A stretch of 64,000 bases of DNA from NCBI RefSeq assembly GCF_029852145.1, contig NC_079972.1, forward strand, positions 15,126,986 through 15,190,985. The letters run 5' to 3'. The notes below the pieces were generated by a model. It was not told the DNA's origin and did no database searches. It was given only the letters and a program-made list of their open reading frames with translations. Position 1 is the stretch's first letter. Every line of letters starts with the position of its first letter. This document shows, piece after piece, positions 1 through 12,700 of the stretch. The DNA comes from Microplitis mediator. Its lineage: Eukaryota; Arthropoda; Insecta; Hymenoptera; Braconidae. Position numbers and translations under genes: made by a program.

Positions 1-112
1 CTCAAATTACGAACAAATATATATACTGTAATTTTTCGCTTCAATATAATTTTAATTAATTCAATATATATATTTTTTGCTTATCAATTTTTTATTTTTT
101 TTTTTTCTACAG

Positions 113-480
113 CTCAAGGACTAACTGTGAAGACATAAATACCTTGTTCGGCAAATCCTTGCGAGCAATTTTATATTTACTGTTTTTTATTAAACGTCGA
201 ACGAGTCACGCGGAACGAGTAGTACGCGATACGATACGCGCAAACCAAAGTGCGAAGTCAAGGAGACGCGACATACACACGGTGTATAACTGGTGTATAT
301 ATATATATATATTATTGTATAGATATATAAATATAAAGAACGTCTTGTTGCGTGGTTAGACACGAGAAAGAAGCCAACATGGCGTGCTGCAATAATCATC
401 GATGGCCCGTACACATGCTTCGCGACGTATGCCTCATCTCATCCACTTCTACTTCTTGTCTTATAACCACTGTCAATAAA
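113..480 (+). other. Probable terminal exon and 3'UTR of an upstream gene
   Basis: A long pyrimidine tract followed by CTACAG ends at 112, a strong splice acceptor. Downstream, one frame meets a TAA almost at once (after Leu-Lys-Asp), while another stays open from about 144 to 359. A polyadenylation hexamer AATAAA lies at 475-480 inside a run of AATA repeats. I read this as the last exon of a gene that begins left of the window, either with only a few terminal codons or with 3'UTR alone. No protein family can be recognised, and the upstream reading phase is unknown. Confidence 0.35.
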
Positions 481-590
481 TAAATAAATAATAAAAGCAA
501 TATGCATACGCCAAGTGTACCGTAAATGATATCAAAATAAAATCAAGTATTGATAAAAAATAATTGAGATGGGAAAAATGTGACACCTCA

Positions 591-728
591 ATGCATCGAT
601 TGCAACCGCGACAGGATAGGAGAGATCTCCAAGTCGACGAGGATGACCGAGTAAGAGAAAGTTCTAGATCAACTTATAGACAGCCAATACCAATACCATC
701 TCCAGTACCAAGAGCACGAGCAAGATGA
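591..728 (+). other. Small ORF of 45 codons, Arg/Pro-rich, of doubtful status
   Basis: An ATG at 591 opens a 45-codon frame ending at TGA 726-728. The predicted peptide is rich in Arg, Asp and Ser, and its C-terminal half has a Pro-Ile-Pro-Ser-Pro run followed by alternating Arg-Ala. This composition is unlike the surrounding AT-driven frames, which mostly give Lys, Ile, Asn and Tyr. It could be a real small ORF, an exon of an undetected gene, or a decayed fragment. No family was recognised. Confidence 0.2.
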
Positions 729-3700
729 TCAACCAAGACTTGAACGCCAAAGGATCGTCTTTCGTGAAATCTCTGGGTGATCGCGTGTCGATAAGTATTT
801 TTTTTCCGACTGAAATTACCCATCCGGAAGTTCACCAGCAAGTAACACAATACAGTAAATGTCAAAATTATCTACTTGGTTTTTTTTTTTTTTTTTTTCT
901 AATTTGAATAATAAAGAGAAGAAAATCCAGAGAATGATTAAGTTAATTCCGAGTACTTGTGTCATTAATTCCTTCAAGTTTAAGGTCTCGTCTCGACACA
1001 AGTCTGGACTTTCGTCAACCGTCGTGGTCGTGCTCGTCGTCGCTGTGCCGTTTAGCTTGTAAACTTCTTGGAAAGATCATCTCGGTATGCACTGCAGCAC
1101 CGAGATGTGATCGTCGTGTAAGTCTGCAGCTGTCGGCGAGTCTATACGCACGCACTTGGTACAGTCTTAGCGACCTTGCTCTTGTCCTTTCTAGGCTTAC
1201 ACTGCATCTCTGGTTACTCATACTCACAAACAGACACACATACATACGTAATAAACATTGTAGCCGGAAGTGCAGTGTCCTTGGATATTTAACATGGACA
1301 TTAATTATAAAAAAAATTTAAAATAAGTACAAACATATTTACCGATTGATATATATGTACAGAAATGACTTCAAAATGTACTTGTATAGCAGTTATAAAA
1401 AGCTGACTGTTTTTCAGCATTAGCATTTATAAAATGATTATTTTTATTGAGATTATTTGCTGCGAGTAGACCACACCCTGTATTGTCTCATTCGGTGAAC
1501 GTCCTTATTTCCACGTGACTACGGGCCTACATAAACGGTCAATAGTCGTCTTATTGTACCGGTCTAGTGAGTATACATGCTTAGAAAACACTGACAATGC
1601 TCATACACTCATGGACGCAGAGTCTCGAGGTTTAAGATTGCGTGGGTGATACTTCTCCAGTTTAAATCATCAACTATAAATGTTTTACAATGATCCCTGC
1701 TGTAAAAATATATTTTTATACTATTGCATTACAATATTTCAAATTGTTTAATCTCATATATTATTATTATTGTTGTTGTATTACTGTTATAAATGTTTGT
1801 ATTAATTCAATCAAACTGGATATGAAGGATGATTTAATGTGATGTAGGCTGGATGGAATGAGCAGAAAGCCCATCAGTGATCTGGGATCTGAGATCTGGG
1901 ATCTTTGCAGTGACTGAATGTACGCTGGATGAGGATAATAATCGATAGGATATACCGGTACCAATTGAATGGTAATTCCTTGATCGAGCTGGCTCTGGCT
2001 TGGAGAACCTCAAGACTCAAGACGTAACCTCCAGACGTATCTTGGAGTCTTGGAAACTAATAACGCTCGTAGAGAGTAGAGTCCAAGGTGGTTTGAGATT
2101 CCGAGTCTCGTGCAATGTTTAAACGCCTCCACGTCCCTCTGAATCACGCCACGCGCTAGCTCGCGTGATCGAAACCCGAAACTTTTTTTAATCCCAATCG
2201 TGGGAAGAGTCGTGAGAGAGCAACGAGGGGGTGATGTACGGGAGAGAATAATAAATCCGAGTGTTGAAGAGCAAAAAAAATGCACAAGTTGTGTATCCAT
2301 CCGTAGAAAATAGTAAATCCGGTATTTAATTTTTTATATTTTTTCGAAAGCACGCAGCGGCTGGTAAAAACTGAGCCAGTGAGTACTTGAGGTCATAGTT
2401 GACGCGTTCGCCGATTAAATCTTAGCTTTCTCTGACCCGCAACCCATGTACATGCTGTACAAACATGCATTATATATGAACGAGTAGTTAGTAGCTGGCG
2501 AATGGACACACGCCGGCATTACGCCAGCACTATTTTAACCCAGCTCTTAACTTTATATGTACATACTCTAAGATAGAATACATAAGTTTAAGTATATTAG
2601 CTATAGATAACAATTATTTATAGACAATATGCTTTAAAACCCATTGTTATGTCTTGCGGACGAATTAACTAAATTATCAAAATACTTGGCTTTATCTCAA
2701 ACCAACTGAACTCAACTGGAATTTTCATTCTCTGCATCAGTTTCTATAGCCAAGTAGGTAATACAAGTACACACCCGCCCGGGTCACGAGTCAAGATAAA
2801 TTAGCCGTCGAGACAAATGCCTCGCAAAAGAGCCTGAGTTACCAATGCGGCCTTTCATTTCATGAAATTATTATTACGAATGTCCCCGAGGCGAGTCACG
2901 AATTATTTTTCACAAATATTACACGATCATACAAAAAAAATGTATATATATATATATATATAAAGTATGCAATCAATAATTTTACTTGGCGATTATCATT
3001 AAAATTTTTATTTAACTGATTCTTTATTCCCTTGATTGCCGCTTCTGTTGCATCATGAGCAGAGTAGAGTGTATATATGTAAAATATATATGTGTATATG
3101 TATGTAGATATAGGGAAAGGATTTATATATAGGAGATTAAATCTCAGCGCCTCAGATATATCCGGCGTCTTTTGCCATCGATTTGCATACATTGCCCATA
3201 CGTTATTTAACTTTAGAAGGCGCGTGTTTAATTAACTACTAGATAGTCATTAATGCCCGCGAGAGATCAAAGTCGCCTACACTAGAGCACGCGCCCGCTA
3301 TCTAGCCGAAGCTGACAGTATAAGGAAATGCGCTGAAAAATATTTTAGTAGAAAAACTAACGATAAATGATAACAAATACATATATGTACAAATCTACAC
3401 ATATATTTAAATGTTAAATAAATTGAATTGGAGATGATAAAAAAAGGGTTTGGTTAATTTGCGGCAAAAGATCTCAGAGTTTACGAGGGAATTTGGCCGT
3501 GACCCCGAGTCACGACCTCGTGACCCCGCGGGGGGACTAATTGGGATAAGAGTCGAAGGGAATCTATCCTGAGAGTCAGATCGTTGGCTAACGCAAGTAT
3601 CATGAAAACAAAGAGATAAATGCAAGAGTATACTTTACCATAAATACTTAAGTATACCAAGCAGATGAGATGAGACGAGATTATTGACTAATTAACTCGT

Positions 3701-5353
3701 CTCCCTGACGAGATTCATTTTCACTTTTAGTTTCCTGCGGAATCTGCGAATTGATCTTGACTCCAGATTTACTGCCGGTCGCTTGGGGTCTGAAATAAAT
3801 AAACGCTATGTAAATATATGTGTGTATATTATTAGATATATCTATTAGAGATTTATTTATATTTATTGGAGACTCATGTGTCCGGGTAATTAAGTTAGAC
3901 GGGGTTAATGCCATTGAGGTCATATCAGTTAAGTCAAAGGTTTATTAATCGTCTTGGGTCTTGCTGGAGAGAGACGTTAAAACTTGAGTAATTGCCCATG
4001 CAATATATGTATATATGTAACGTGGGTGTATTACTTAACGAGTTTTTTTAAAGAGATAAAAATATATAAATGATATTTAATGTACATATGAATACGCTGA
4101 CCTTGAATTTGGCTTAAATAATTTTAGCACGAGATTTGAATAAAAAGTACTAGACGTAGACGATGTCAAAGCGCCTACGACATGGCTGAATAATAACAAC
4201 AAAATATCATGTGTGGAGAAGTTGTTTTGGTTAAAAAGAAATTTAGAAATACTAAAAAAATTTAAATCCAGCTGAAGATAAAATTCAAATGAGGAAAAAA
4301 ACCTGAGTCATACTTTGGATTATGAGTTTCGCGAGTCGTATGCTAATGAGACGGTGGCTCAAAAACAAGATTTTTTTAATAAGAAATCTTGGTGGTATGG
4401 AAAGGACTTACCAGTTTGCTGAGCCAGATGACGAAAGTAAGTCCGAGAGCTCTGTTGTCATTTGATGTTTATGATTGGAAATTTTTTTTTTTGTACGAAA
4501 CTAAACAAAAAATATTATTATTTATTAATTACGAAATACGAGAGATGACATTGCAATTAATGACTGGAAATACTTACTGAGTATAATTAATTATGTTTAA
4601 GTTGTTGAGGTTCGATGGAAAAATAAATTGGGCAACGTAATTGAGAGTGTGTTTGAAAATTGCGAGGTGAAAGATGGGCTTGAGCAAACAAAAGCCGGTG
4701 TGATACTTGTGCTGCCATCTTGTTGAAAATTTACGATGGTTGGGAGTCTCCGGTTGGCGCGAAAGATCGAACGGCAGAAAATTGACAACGAACGCCAAGG
4801 CATCAAAGTCAGTTGCCAACAGATGGAGACAACTCGGCGAGAAAATATTTAAAACACGAATTCTCTTACCATCAGGAAAAAGTTGGAAACAGTTTACCCT
4901 GGGTGCATTCGGAAATTTTGCTCTAGCTCTAGCTCTGGATGCGCCCAAATTAATTAATTGATTAATTATTATTACTACTTGCGCGGGAAATTTAAATGTT
5001 TGAAAAATAAATTATTAAAAATTCGAAACAAATTAAAATTCATACGTTAAAATAAAATGGCGGCAGAATATGACAGAAAAATATTTGAAATATTAAAAAA
5101 ATAAAACGTACAGATTTTGGTCCTAGAAGTTAACGAAAATTGTGTTCTTTTTCGGTGTTAAAAAAGTAATTTCAATTTAAAAAGTCCTAGATAACTTATT
5201 TGTAATTTACTTTCTGCTGTCATTTGTGTCAAGATTTTACACCAGATATTTTTTCGATGACAAATTTCTTACTTTGTCAACATTTTGGTGCCTTATCGAT
5301 GGGTCAGAAAACAGCCTCAAAACTTTTATCTTATAGATGTCACAAAGCCAAGT
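729..5353. other. Intergenic AT-rich DNA, no gene supported
   Basis: No convincing exon is visible on either strand. The stretch holds short microsatellites such as the (TA)n near 2942-2962, poly-T and poly-A runs, and a few GC-richer islands (about 1000-1220, 2100-2240 and 3480-3560). The open frames here are short and compositionally biased and lack splice context. The island at 1000-1220 could be a promoter, but nothing in the sequence demonstrates it. Confidence 0.5.
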
Positions 5354-5588
5354 GTTATTCTCTGAATACCCCGTGTATGGGATTTCTCTGAATATCCCAA
5401 AGAAATCCCATACATGGGTTTTCTCTGAATACCCCGTGTATGGGATTTCTCTGGGATATTCAGAGAAATCCCATACACGGGGTATTCAGAGAAAACCCAT
5501 GTATGGGATTTCTCTGGGATATTCAGAGAAATCCCATACATGGGGTATTCAGAAAAAACCCATGTATGGGATTTCTCTGAATATCCTC
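5354..5588. repeat. Nested palindrome array built from an alternating 18-20 bp motif
   Basis: The motif GTATGGGATTTCTCTG, with adjoining GAATACCCCGT or GGTTTT linkers, recurs many times within about 235 bp, alternately in forward and reverse-complement orientation. Because both orientations are mixed, the block can fold into several mutually exclusive hairpins. The open frames translated from it on both strands are by-products of the repetition. It abuts the MITE-like element at 5604. Confidence 0.8.
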
Positions 5589-5603
5589 TCTCTATTCTCC
5601 ATG

Positions 5604-5924
5604 CAATAAAAGTAGCTAAAGAGCAATGTGGCTAAATGTAATTTTGAGAATATATGGACGAAATGAAACTTAGCCGAACTGATATAGGGCCTCAATGGCT
5701 ATGAAACCAATTGTATGTGTACCTACAATATATGTCGCCACTTTAATATGTTGCCGCTTTTCTATGTATAACATTTGTGATTAGTTACGATTAACATTTA
5801 GCCACAATGATTGGTTGAGCGATTAATAATTTGTACATTTCTTATGGTTCCACTATATAACTTAGCCAACTTCTCTTTTAGCCGGTTTACATTTAGCCAC
5901 ATTGCTCTTTAGCCACTTTTATTG
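5604..5924. mobile_element. MITE-like element with roughly 38-bp terminal inverted repeats
   Basis: The left end reads CAATAAAAGTAGCTAAAGAG and continues GCAATGTGGCTAAATGTAA. The right end at about 5886-5924 is its reverse complement with one mismatch. The 240-bp interior has no open frame of note and repeats the word TTAGCCA several times. This is the structure of a non-autonomous DNA transposon. I could not define a convincing target-site duplication, so the superfamily is open. Confidence 0.75.
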
Positions 5925-6047
5925 TTAGGCTTTTCTGATGGTACCCTCTGTGGCTGTGGCTCGACGACTTCGAAAAAAAATTTTCTTGCAACCCTGTTTC
6001 ATAACCCATCTACCCAACCACCTGTTCACATCGAGATAAAATATAAA

Positions 6048-6197
6048 ATGGAACAGCCAACATTATATTGTCGGAAGTGTGACTTAAACGCAAAACAATT
6101 CAAAATGAAAGTTAAATCAGAAGTAACAAACGGAACTTTGTATAAATGTGAAAACGACAAGATATTTATTTATTTACGCCTTCGGCATAAAAAATAA
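6048..6197 (+). other. Short ORF with one CxxC pair, possibly a gene or transposon remnant
   Basis: An ATG at 6048 gives a 49-residue frame ending at TAA 6195-6197. The peptide is Lys-rich, with a Cys-Arg-Lys-Cys pair near its start and a further Cys about 30 residues later. The frame also stays open upstream to about 5922, inside the end of the MITE. No acceptor or promoter is evident. It may be a decayed coding fragment or chance, and I do not assign a function. Confidence 0.15.
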
Positions 6198-6829
6198 TTA
6201 TTATAATGAAATTTCATTATTTGTTCTTGACCTATATCCATAGATAAATTAATATTATGTACAGTCAAGAATATTTGTATGAGTATTTACGCGGAAAATC
6301 CTTAGCAATCTATTAACGAAAAATCTATGAAATTGAGTCAGTTTATTTATTCAAAAAAAATTACTCAAGTAAACATTGATATTAAATATTAAAGTCATGA
6401 TGAATTATGGGACATACTATAGTTCAACCCTAACAGGTACTTGTTGGTCTGTCAAATGACAGAGGAGAACTTGAACGTAATCGTATTGAAATTTGGAATA
6501 TAAAACTTCTGAAATAAATGTCTTACCAGGGACACTACAAATCGTAGGCGCGATCTCGTGGCGAGCACCGAACTACTCCCGCTGCTGCTGTCTAGCACCG
6601 GTGACTTTCCCCTTCTCCATATTGATCTTTTCTCCCAAGAAATTTTTTCTCTTGGCTTAAGCAACTTTTGTTATTTTGGTCGAATAATACAAAAATACTT
6701 GCGTGAAAAGAATAGTACTTGTTCCGAGAAATTTTATTCTGTTAAACCAAAAAAATTCAATATTGCTATAAAAAAATAATGTATCTTGCACCAAAAAAAA
6801 ATGGGGCAAGATACATTGCTGGGTTTGTA

Positions 6830-7690
6830 AAAAATCACATAAAAACTTATATTTTCACTCATCTCCGAACAGTTAAAATATTCAAAGTACAAAAAAAAGT
6901 GATAATATTAGTATTTTTGGTTTAAATTCTTATAAAAAAAAATGGAGTTAAGCAATTATTTTTGAATGAATCTGATAAAATTAATATTTTATGTGAATGG
7001 AAATTATTTATAAAATCTCATAAAAACTCCATAATATTTTATAAGTAATAGCCTTCTAACTAAAACTTACAAAAACTCATAAATCACATAGTTTTTGAAT
7101 TAAAATTAAATCTTTTAAGTTTTTACAAGTCAATTCGATTGTAGATTTTCTTACTAATTCTCATAAAATTTTTATGAGAAAAAGGTCTGCATTTGTCCAT
7201 GTGATTCCTGATTCAGTCTCATAAAATTTCGAAGAAATACATGTTAAATATTTTCTCATAAAATATGACAAATATTTTATGATATTCAATAAGATATTAT
7301 CTCCTAGGATAACTCTTACTAAAACTTATAAATTCTGAAAATTTCGTATAAAAAAATAATTTTATTGAGATTTTGTAAGTATTACAACATCAGAATTCGC
7401 CTGATCAATTCTTATTGAAAATACATTAGAATGAACTGTAACAATCTTATAGAAGTGAAAGTACTTATTCAATCTCATAATCGTTGGCGGAATTCGAGTC
7501 ACAAAATCTCATAAATTAAAAAATCTTACTCATTCTTTTAAAAATCTAGTACGGAAATCATGATAGTAAAACATCAAAAGCTTTGACTCATAGATTCTCA
7601 TAAAAATTCATATGAGAATTTTTTTAAATCTCATAGATATTTTCGAAGCTCATAGATTCTCATAAAAAATATTCAATATCTTATCAGAAT
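6830..7690. repeat. Degenerate CTCATAAA-rich AT repeat region
   Basis: The octamer CTCATAAA or its complement TTTATGAG recurs irregularly through about 850 bp, spaced by AT-rich filler. There is no fixed period and no obvious termini. It may be a decayed tandem or foldback repeat, or simple compositional drift. Confidence 0.4.
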
Positions 7691-8569
7691 TTATGAGAGC
7701 TTTTCCACAGGGTATAGATTTTTTATAGATTTTCGTCGGGAAAAAAATTCTTTCCAATCAGCCATGACCTGAAATTCAAAATAAATGTAAAATAAAATGA
7801 ATTAAAGATAGAAAATTTCTCCATTGAAATTAAAAGTTCCACAATAACCATTTGGACTATTTTATTATAAATATTTCTTCTTTGTCATTACAAATACTCT
7901 ATTACACTGGAATTCTCGACTATACAATCATTGTAATTCAAATCGTATAATCATAATCTTACACTTTTCTGCTCCGAAATAATCGTTTGATCATAAACAA
8001 TCTAAGTACTATCTACATTCGCAACAACTTGTGCTCTCTGTACGTCGTACAATAATTAATATAATAATAATAATATTTAAATTAATCCATAACATAATTT
8101 AAAGCTCAAGCGTTTCAGAGTTTTTTCAATGCTGCTCCTTATATTCTATTTACCCAAAAGTACTTGACACTGACCCAACGTAGATGACAATTAATAAATC
8201 ATTCATTTATCACAGCGTAAGAGGAGTGTTTGAAAAATTTAATCCAGTCTTTAAAGCGCACGTGCCCTCAAAACACGCACCTGCACTTTATTTATTTCGA
8301 GTCTTGTATTTTGGCTTTGCTTTATATTTACTTTATTTAAATAAATCCGATTACAAACAAAGATAACTCGAATCATCATAATCATAATCGTAAGCATGAT
8401 AAGATATATCTATAGTGAGATTTTAAAATAGATTGTAATTAAATTTTCTAAGGAGCATCAACAGTCGAGAATGAAATTTAATTCACATATATAACAATTG
8501 TGAATAAGGCATATTAAGGCAGACTCAAATTGTAATAGTCTCAAAACTACTCCTCTTGCTAGGCAGATG

Positions 8570-8746
8570 TTTATTACATAGATCCCGATGACACAGGTCC
8601 TGGTTCTCCAGATTTCCGGTAAATTTTAAATCAAAAAGAAAATGTTGAATTCACGATTTTCTATGGATTTTTTTAGACGGTGACAAGTCCTGATTTTCTG
8701 TAATCTGGATATTTGGGGTCTGTATCATCGGGATCTGTGTAATAAA
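8570..8746. mobile_element. Short MITE-like inverted-repeat element of about 177 bp
   Basis: The left arm reads TTTATTACATAGATCCCGAT and then GACACAG. The right arm, ending near 8746, is its reverse complement with a few substitutions (ATCATCGGGATCTGTGTAAT in the forward sense). A second, weaker inverted match, CCAGATT against AATCTGG, lies inside. There is no coding capacity. Similar CTCYTCTTGCT words lie just outside each end (about 8550 and 8752) but are too far from the termini to be a target-site duplication. Confidence 0.65.
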
Positions 8747-9735
8747 TATTCGCTCTTCTTGCTTTCAAATTCTAACGACAGATCTAATAATTAGCTTGCT
8801 CTATTAATATTTAATTAACAATGCAATTGAGATAATTCATCAAATAGCTAGTGATTTTACTATTTGTTAAAAATATAATTTTTAAATATTATATTCCCTG
8901 TACAACAGGTTGGCAAAAGTATGTCTATGTACTGAGGTCGATTTAAATCGGCATTAATTAGCGATATTTAATAATTAATCTAATAATTTATTAATAGAGT
9001 ATTTAGTAGCTCGGATAAGTAATTAGTTGAAGTACCAGCAATAATGGCACTGATATTTATTTATAAGTGAAAACCACTTTGTCTCATTTTTTAAGTGCGT
9101 AATAATTAATAACAATTGTTTAATTGATAATGATAATTTTTACAGCCAGATTACAATTAGGTCTCATAAATCTGGTCCCCAAGTAAAATAATTAATAAAA
9201 ATTTACAAAAGACTTAAACTGTTAAATATTCTTGGACGTTATTTATTTTACTTATAGTCCGTGATTGTTAAGTTTTCATAATTTATTTAAATAATACGAA
9301 GCTTGCCGCTCTTTTTCTCGGTATTATTGTCCCGTTTCATTTATTGTTATATTTTTTAAACCAACTCCTAATTTGTGTCAATAAAATGTGCATTACAATA
9401 TTTGATCGATAGTAATTAATAAATTTAAATGTAATATATACAAAACTTTCCACGAAGAGAAAAAAAAATTTAGTAGATGAACTTTTAAAAATAAAAGTTC
9501 AATTCCCGTTAACATTAAATATTTGTATAAAAGAATATGCTGAATACTAATAAAAATACTTAATATATAGACTAGATTTGAATGTCGGCGGGTCCCTAAC
9601 TAAGTATCAAAAAAATATTTTCTATTTTAATCGTGAGATTTTTGTATTGCAAGCATTAAATTAATTAAATTAATTAACTTAATGAATCCTGAGTTAATTA
9701 AAATAAATAATAAATAAATAAATAATTTTCTTTTT

Positions 9736-12700
9736 CTATTGCAGCGAACAGACGTTCGAAGTGCCAGAGTCCTCGTCCATTGCGGCAACTCGACGCTTTA
9801 TTCCTTCGAGATAAATTTCCCGATTGAATAAACCAGCAGCCAAAGGAATCCTGAAAATGACAATAAATAAATTTTTTATATGGTAGTTTGCTGTGATAAA
9901 TTGATATATTATTAAAATATGTAAGAATGTCTTACGTATCAATTCCCGGTCGTACGGTTGTTTTGAATACACCCCAAACCGGTTTGTGATCAGATGTACA
10001 AATACTAGGCACGGAATCGTAAACAAGACACTCAATATTTCCATCCTTATTTGAATGTGTATTGTCCTGACTAACTCGTCTAATGTATCCACGTGTATGA
10101 CCCTTTCCTTTATAGAGAATCCGATCAGTGTACGCAGGCGCCCGCTGTTTGCTACTCGAATCGAATGTTTGTGTTCCCGGGTCGTACTTGTAGGTCGGGG
10201 GAAAAGTTATCGGTGCCTCTTCAAACCCACGAAGAACTGACCCATCATTTAGAACAGTGTGAAGTTGATCTTTCGATAGAGATACTGCCGAAGGATGCGG
10301 GAAACATGTGTTAGTCACCCATTGGATGACTTCTTCCCGCGGCTGCGCCAAACGGAAATTTAAATCTCCACACCAGAAGACACAGTCAAAGTTCTGTGTC
10401 ACATCTGGAACAAAGTAATTAAAATTAATCAGTTAAATTGCTTGTAATAAATGTGAATAGACAGTAATTTTATATTTTTACTGTACCTTTATTTTTATGT
10501 TTCGTAGGCAAGTCTTTGGGCAGATCTAGATTTCTTACGATTCGCTTGATGTCGCTGACACGCTCTTTAACTTTGTCCTGATGAGCTGTGAGATGGGCAG
10601 TTACGAAAAGAAAGCTCGTACCAAATAACATGATAGCTAGTGCAATAGCTCCTTTGGTCCGGAATGCGGTGCCAGGTCGGGTGGAAAAACTGTCTTCTTC
10701 TGGCACGGAACAGAACCAAATTAGTTCACGTCTAATAAATAAGGCCAGATGAAGTGTGCCAAGACTCGCGCTAGTTAGCAAGACGTGAGATGGTCCCAGA
10801 GTTTCTTGTAGCGCAGCTTCCCATTCGCTGCGCTCTGAATAAGACTCCTGGGTTCCAATAGCCAGGATGTCTGGAATCGTCTGGACCTCTGTTGGCAGCA
10901 TGAGATCATTCAGCTGCTTCGGTGGCGCCCGTCCGTTCATATTCCACGTCCCAATGAGAATTTTAATCTCACGATTAGGCAGCACCTTCTCAAGCTCAAC
11001 CGGACCCAGCAGCGAATTGGCAGCAACGCGCCCATGCAAATAGTTCCTGTCATTTATAAATAAAATAATAAATCATCTCATCAATTTAAAATAGATAAAC
11101 AAGCACTTAAACCGTCGTACCGCTCTCTCGCCTTTTGGGTTGGCATCAAATTAAGAACTTGTGCAGCCAGCAGAGATTGTTTAGCCAAATTATCCATCGA
11201 CGCACCATCTGTTTGTATACCTTGGCGTTCTTGCTTTCTAGGCAGGGCATCGTGAGACGTCGAACGCGGCTTGAGATGTATAGGAACACTTTTTATAGAG
11301 TCGGGACTAGAATGTTGAGCAGAATTTGCCAAGGCATTGATCATCAGGTTGTCTGCTGACCTTCTGTGCAGCAGCTTGTGCTTCATCTGCGTGGAAATCG
11401 ACGGCGAGGCCGAGTCCGATGATGATTGATCACCTGAAAAAAAAACAATTTAATTATTTAAATTTTTTATGCACTTGCAGTACATCATCAACAGAAATAA
11501 ATAAGCGTTTCATTGTTCATTGTATCATTTAATTAGCTTCAATGTTAATCTATTACGCAACTATGAGCATTATTAAATTTCGTAATAGTTCAAATAGAAA
11601 ATTTTTTCTGACCCAATTACATGCGCCACCTTCACTAATAGAGATAAATTGACCTGATTATATCATAGACGAACATGAAGTTATTGAAGCAATCATAAAA
11701 TCACTTGTAACAAACTATAAGATGTACATTTTAAGTTCAAAAGCTGCTCATATTATTGAAAATATAAATAGACTATTGCGTATGTGCATTACAATTTTTT
11801 TTCTCTTATTATCTAAACAATTATAAATGCCAGTGAATGGACAAGCTGACGGAAAACAGCATTAATTTGTCTTGGCATAATAATTCACCCGAGAGAATTG
11901 ATCACGCGTCAAAAATAATTTTCCGTTTATAAATTCTAATACCTCTGTGGTGATGTTTCACTGAATTTCTGTTAGAACAATGGTAGTGTATGTAGGCATA
12001 TGTTTCTTCCTTGGGATTGTACCACTTGCGCTCCATCTCCAGAAAAAAATACGTTATGTATTTTCCCGTAGTGAAGTACAAATCTTTGATATTTATTTTT
12101 TCTGGTTCGCTGTCAGATCCATCCTCGTCGCTTTGGTAATCAGCAGTGCTATCGGACTCATCACTATCAGAATTGCAATGTTCTTTAGGTTTTTCTTTAA
12201 TCAATAAACTTTTAGTAGCATTGGGATTCTGCTGCATGGATGTGTCAATAATATTTTTAATTTCTTCTTGGGAAACCATTTCAGTGCCCTTACTCTCGGG
12301 TATCGTATTTCCCGCAGTGACCTCATTATTTTTCATAACAACTTGAGTTTTGTTAAACTCCATGCTTGGAGAACTTTCAATAAAATTTTTCTTCAAATCC
12401 AGATATCTGTCAGATCCAGATTCACCGTCAGCTTTTAATCCTTGATTGTTACGGGCTGGCCTCGAGGGCGTGTCATCCTGATCCAATAACCCAACAATAT
12501 TTTTATTGAGGCTTGCAATTTGTCCAGCGAAGTTACTTTTGTCACCAGATTTTGTTTCATTCAAACTTTCCGATTGTTTTGAATTTTTATCTCCATGCCA
12601 GCCATCAGCGACAGCACTCACCTTATCAGCCGGCTGTTTACCGCCTGTCAGTGGTCCAGCTAAATTTTTTTTTACCGGCGATCCCTTGGGACTCGTACCA

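Larger units (their letters stand above)
6198..9735. other. AT-rich 3' flank of INPP5E, no gene seen
   Basis: This stretch has no supportable coding exon. Between about 6830 and 7690 it is dominated by scattered copies of the word CTCATAAA and its complement, giving a diffuse, degenerate simple-repeat texture. A short MITE lies at 8570-8746. The minus-strand INPP5E message should end somewhere here; TTTATT, the complement of AATAAA, occurs near 9340, but several other copies exist, so the poly(A) site is not fixed. Confidence 0.5.

Noticed and set aside
5326..5609. Frames of 71 and 90 codons with Tyr-Gly-Ile-Ser-Leu repeats on both strands
   Set aside because: They are translations of the palindrome array; the same peptide on both strands is the signature of inverted repeats, not of a gene.
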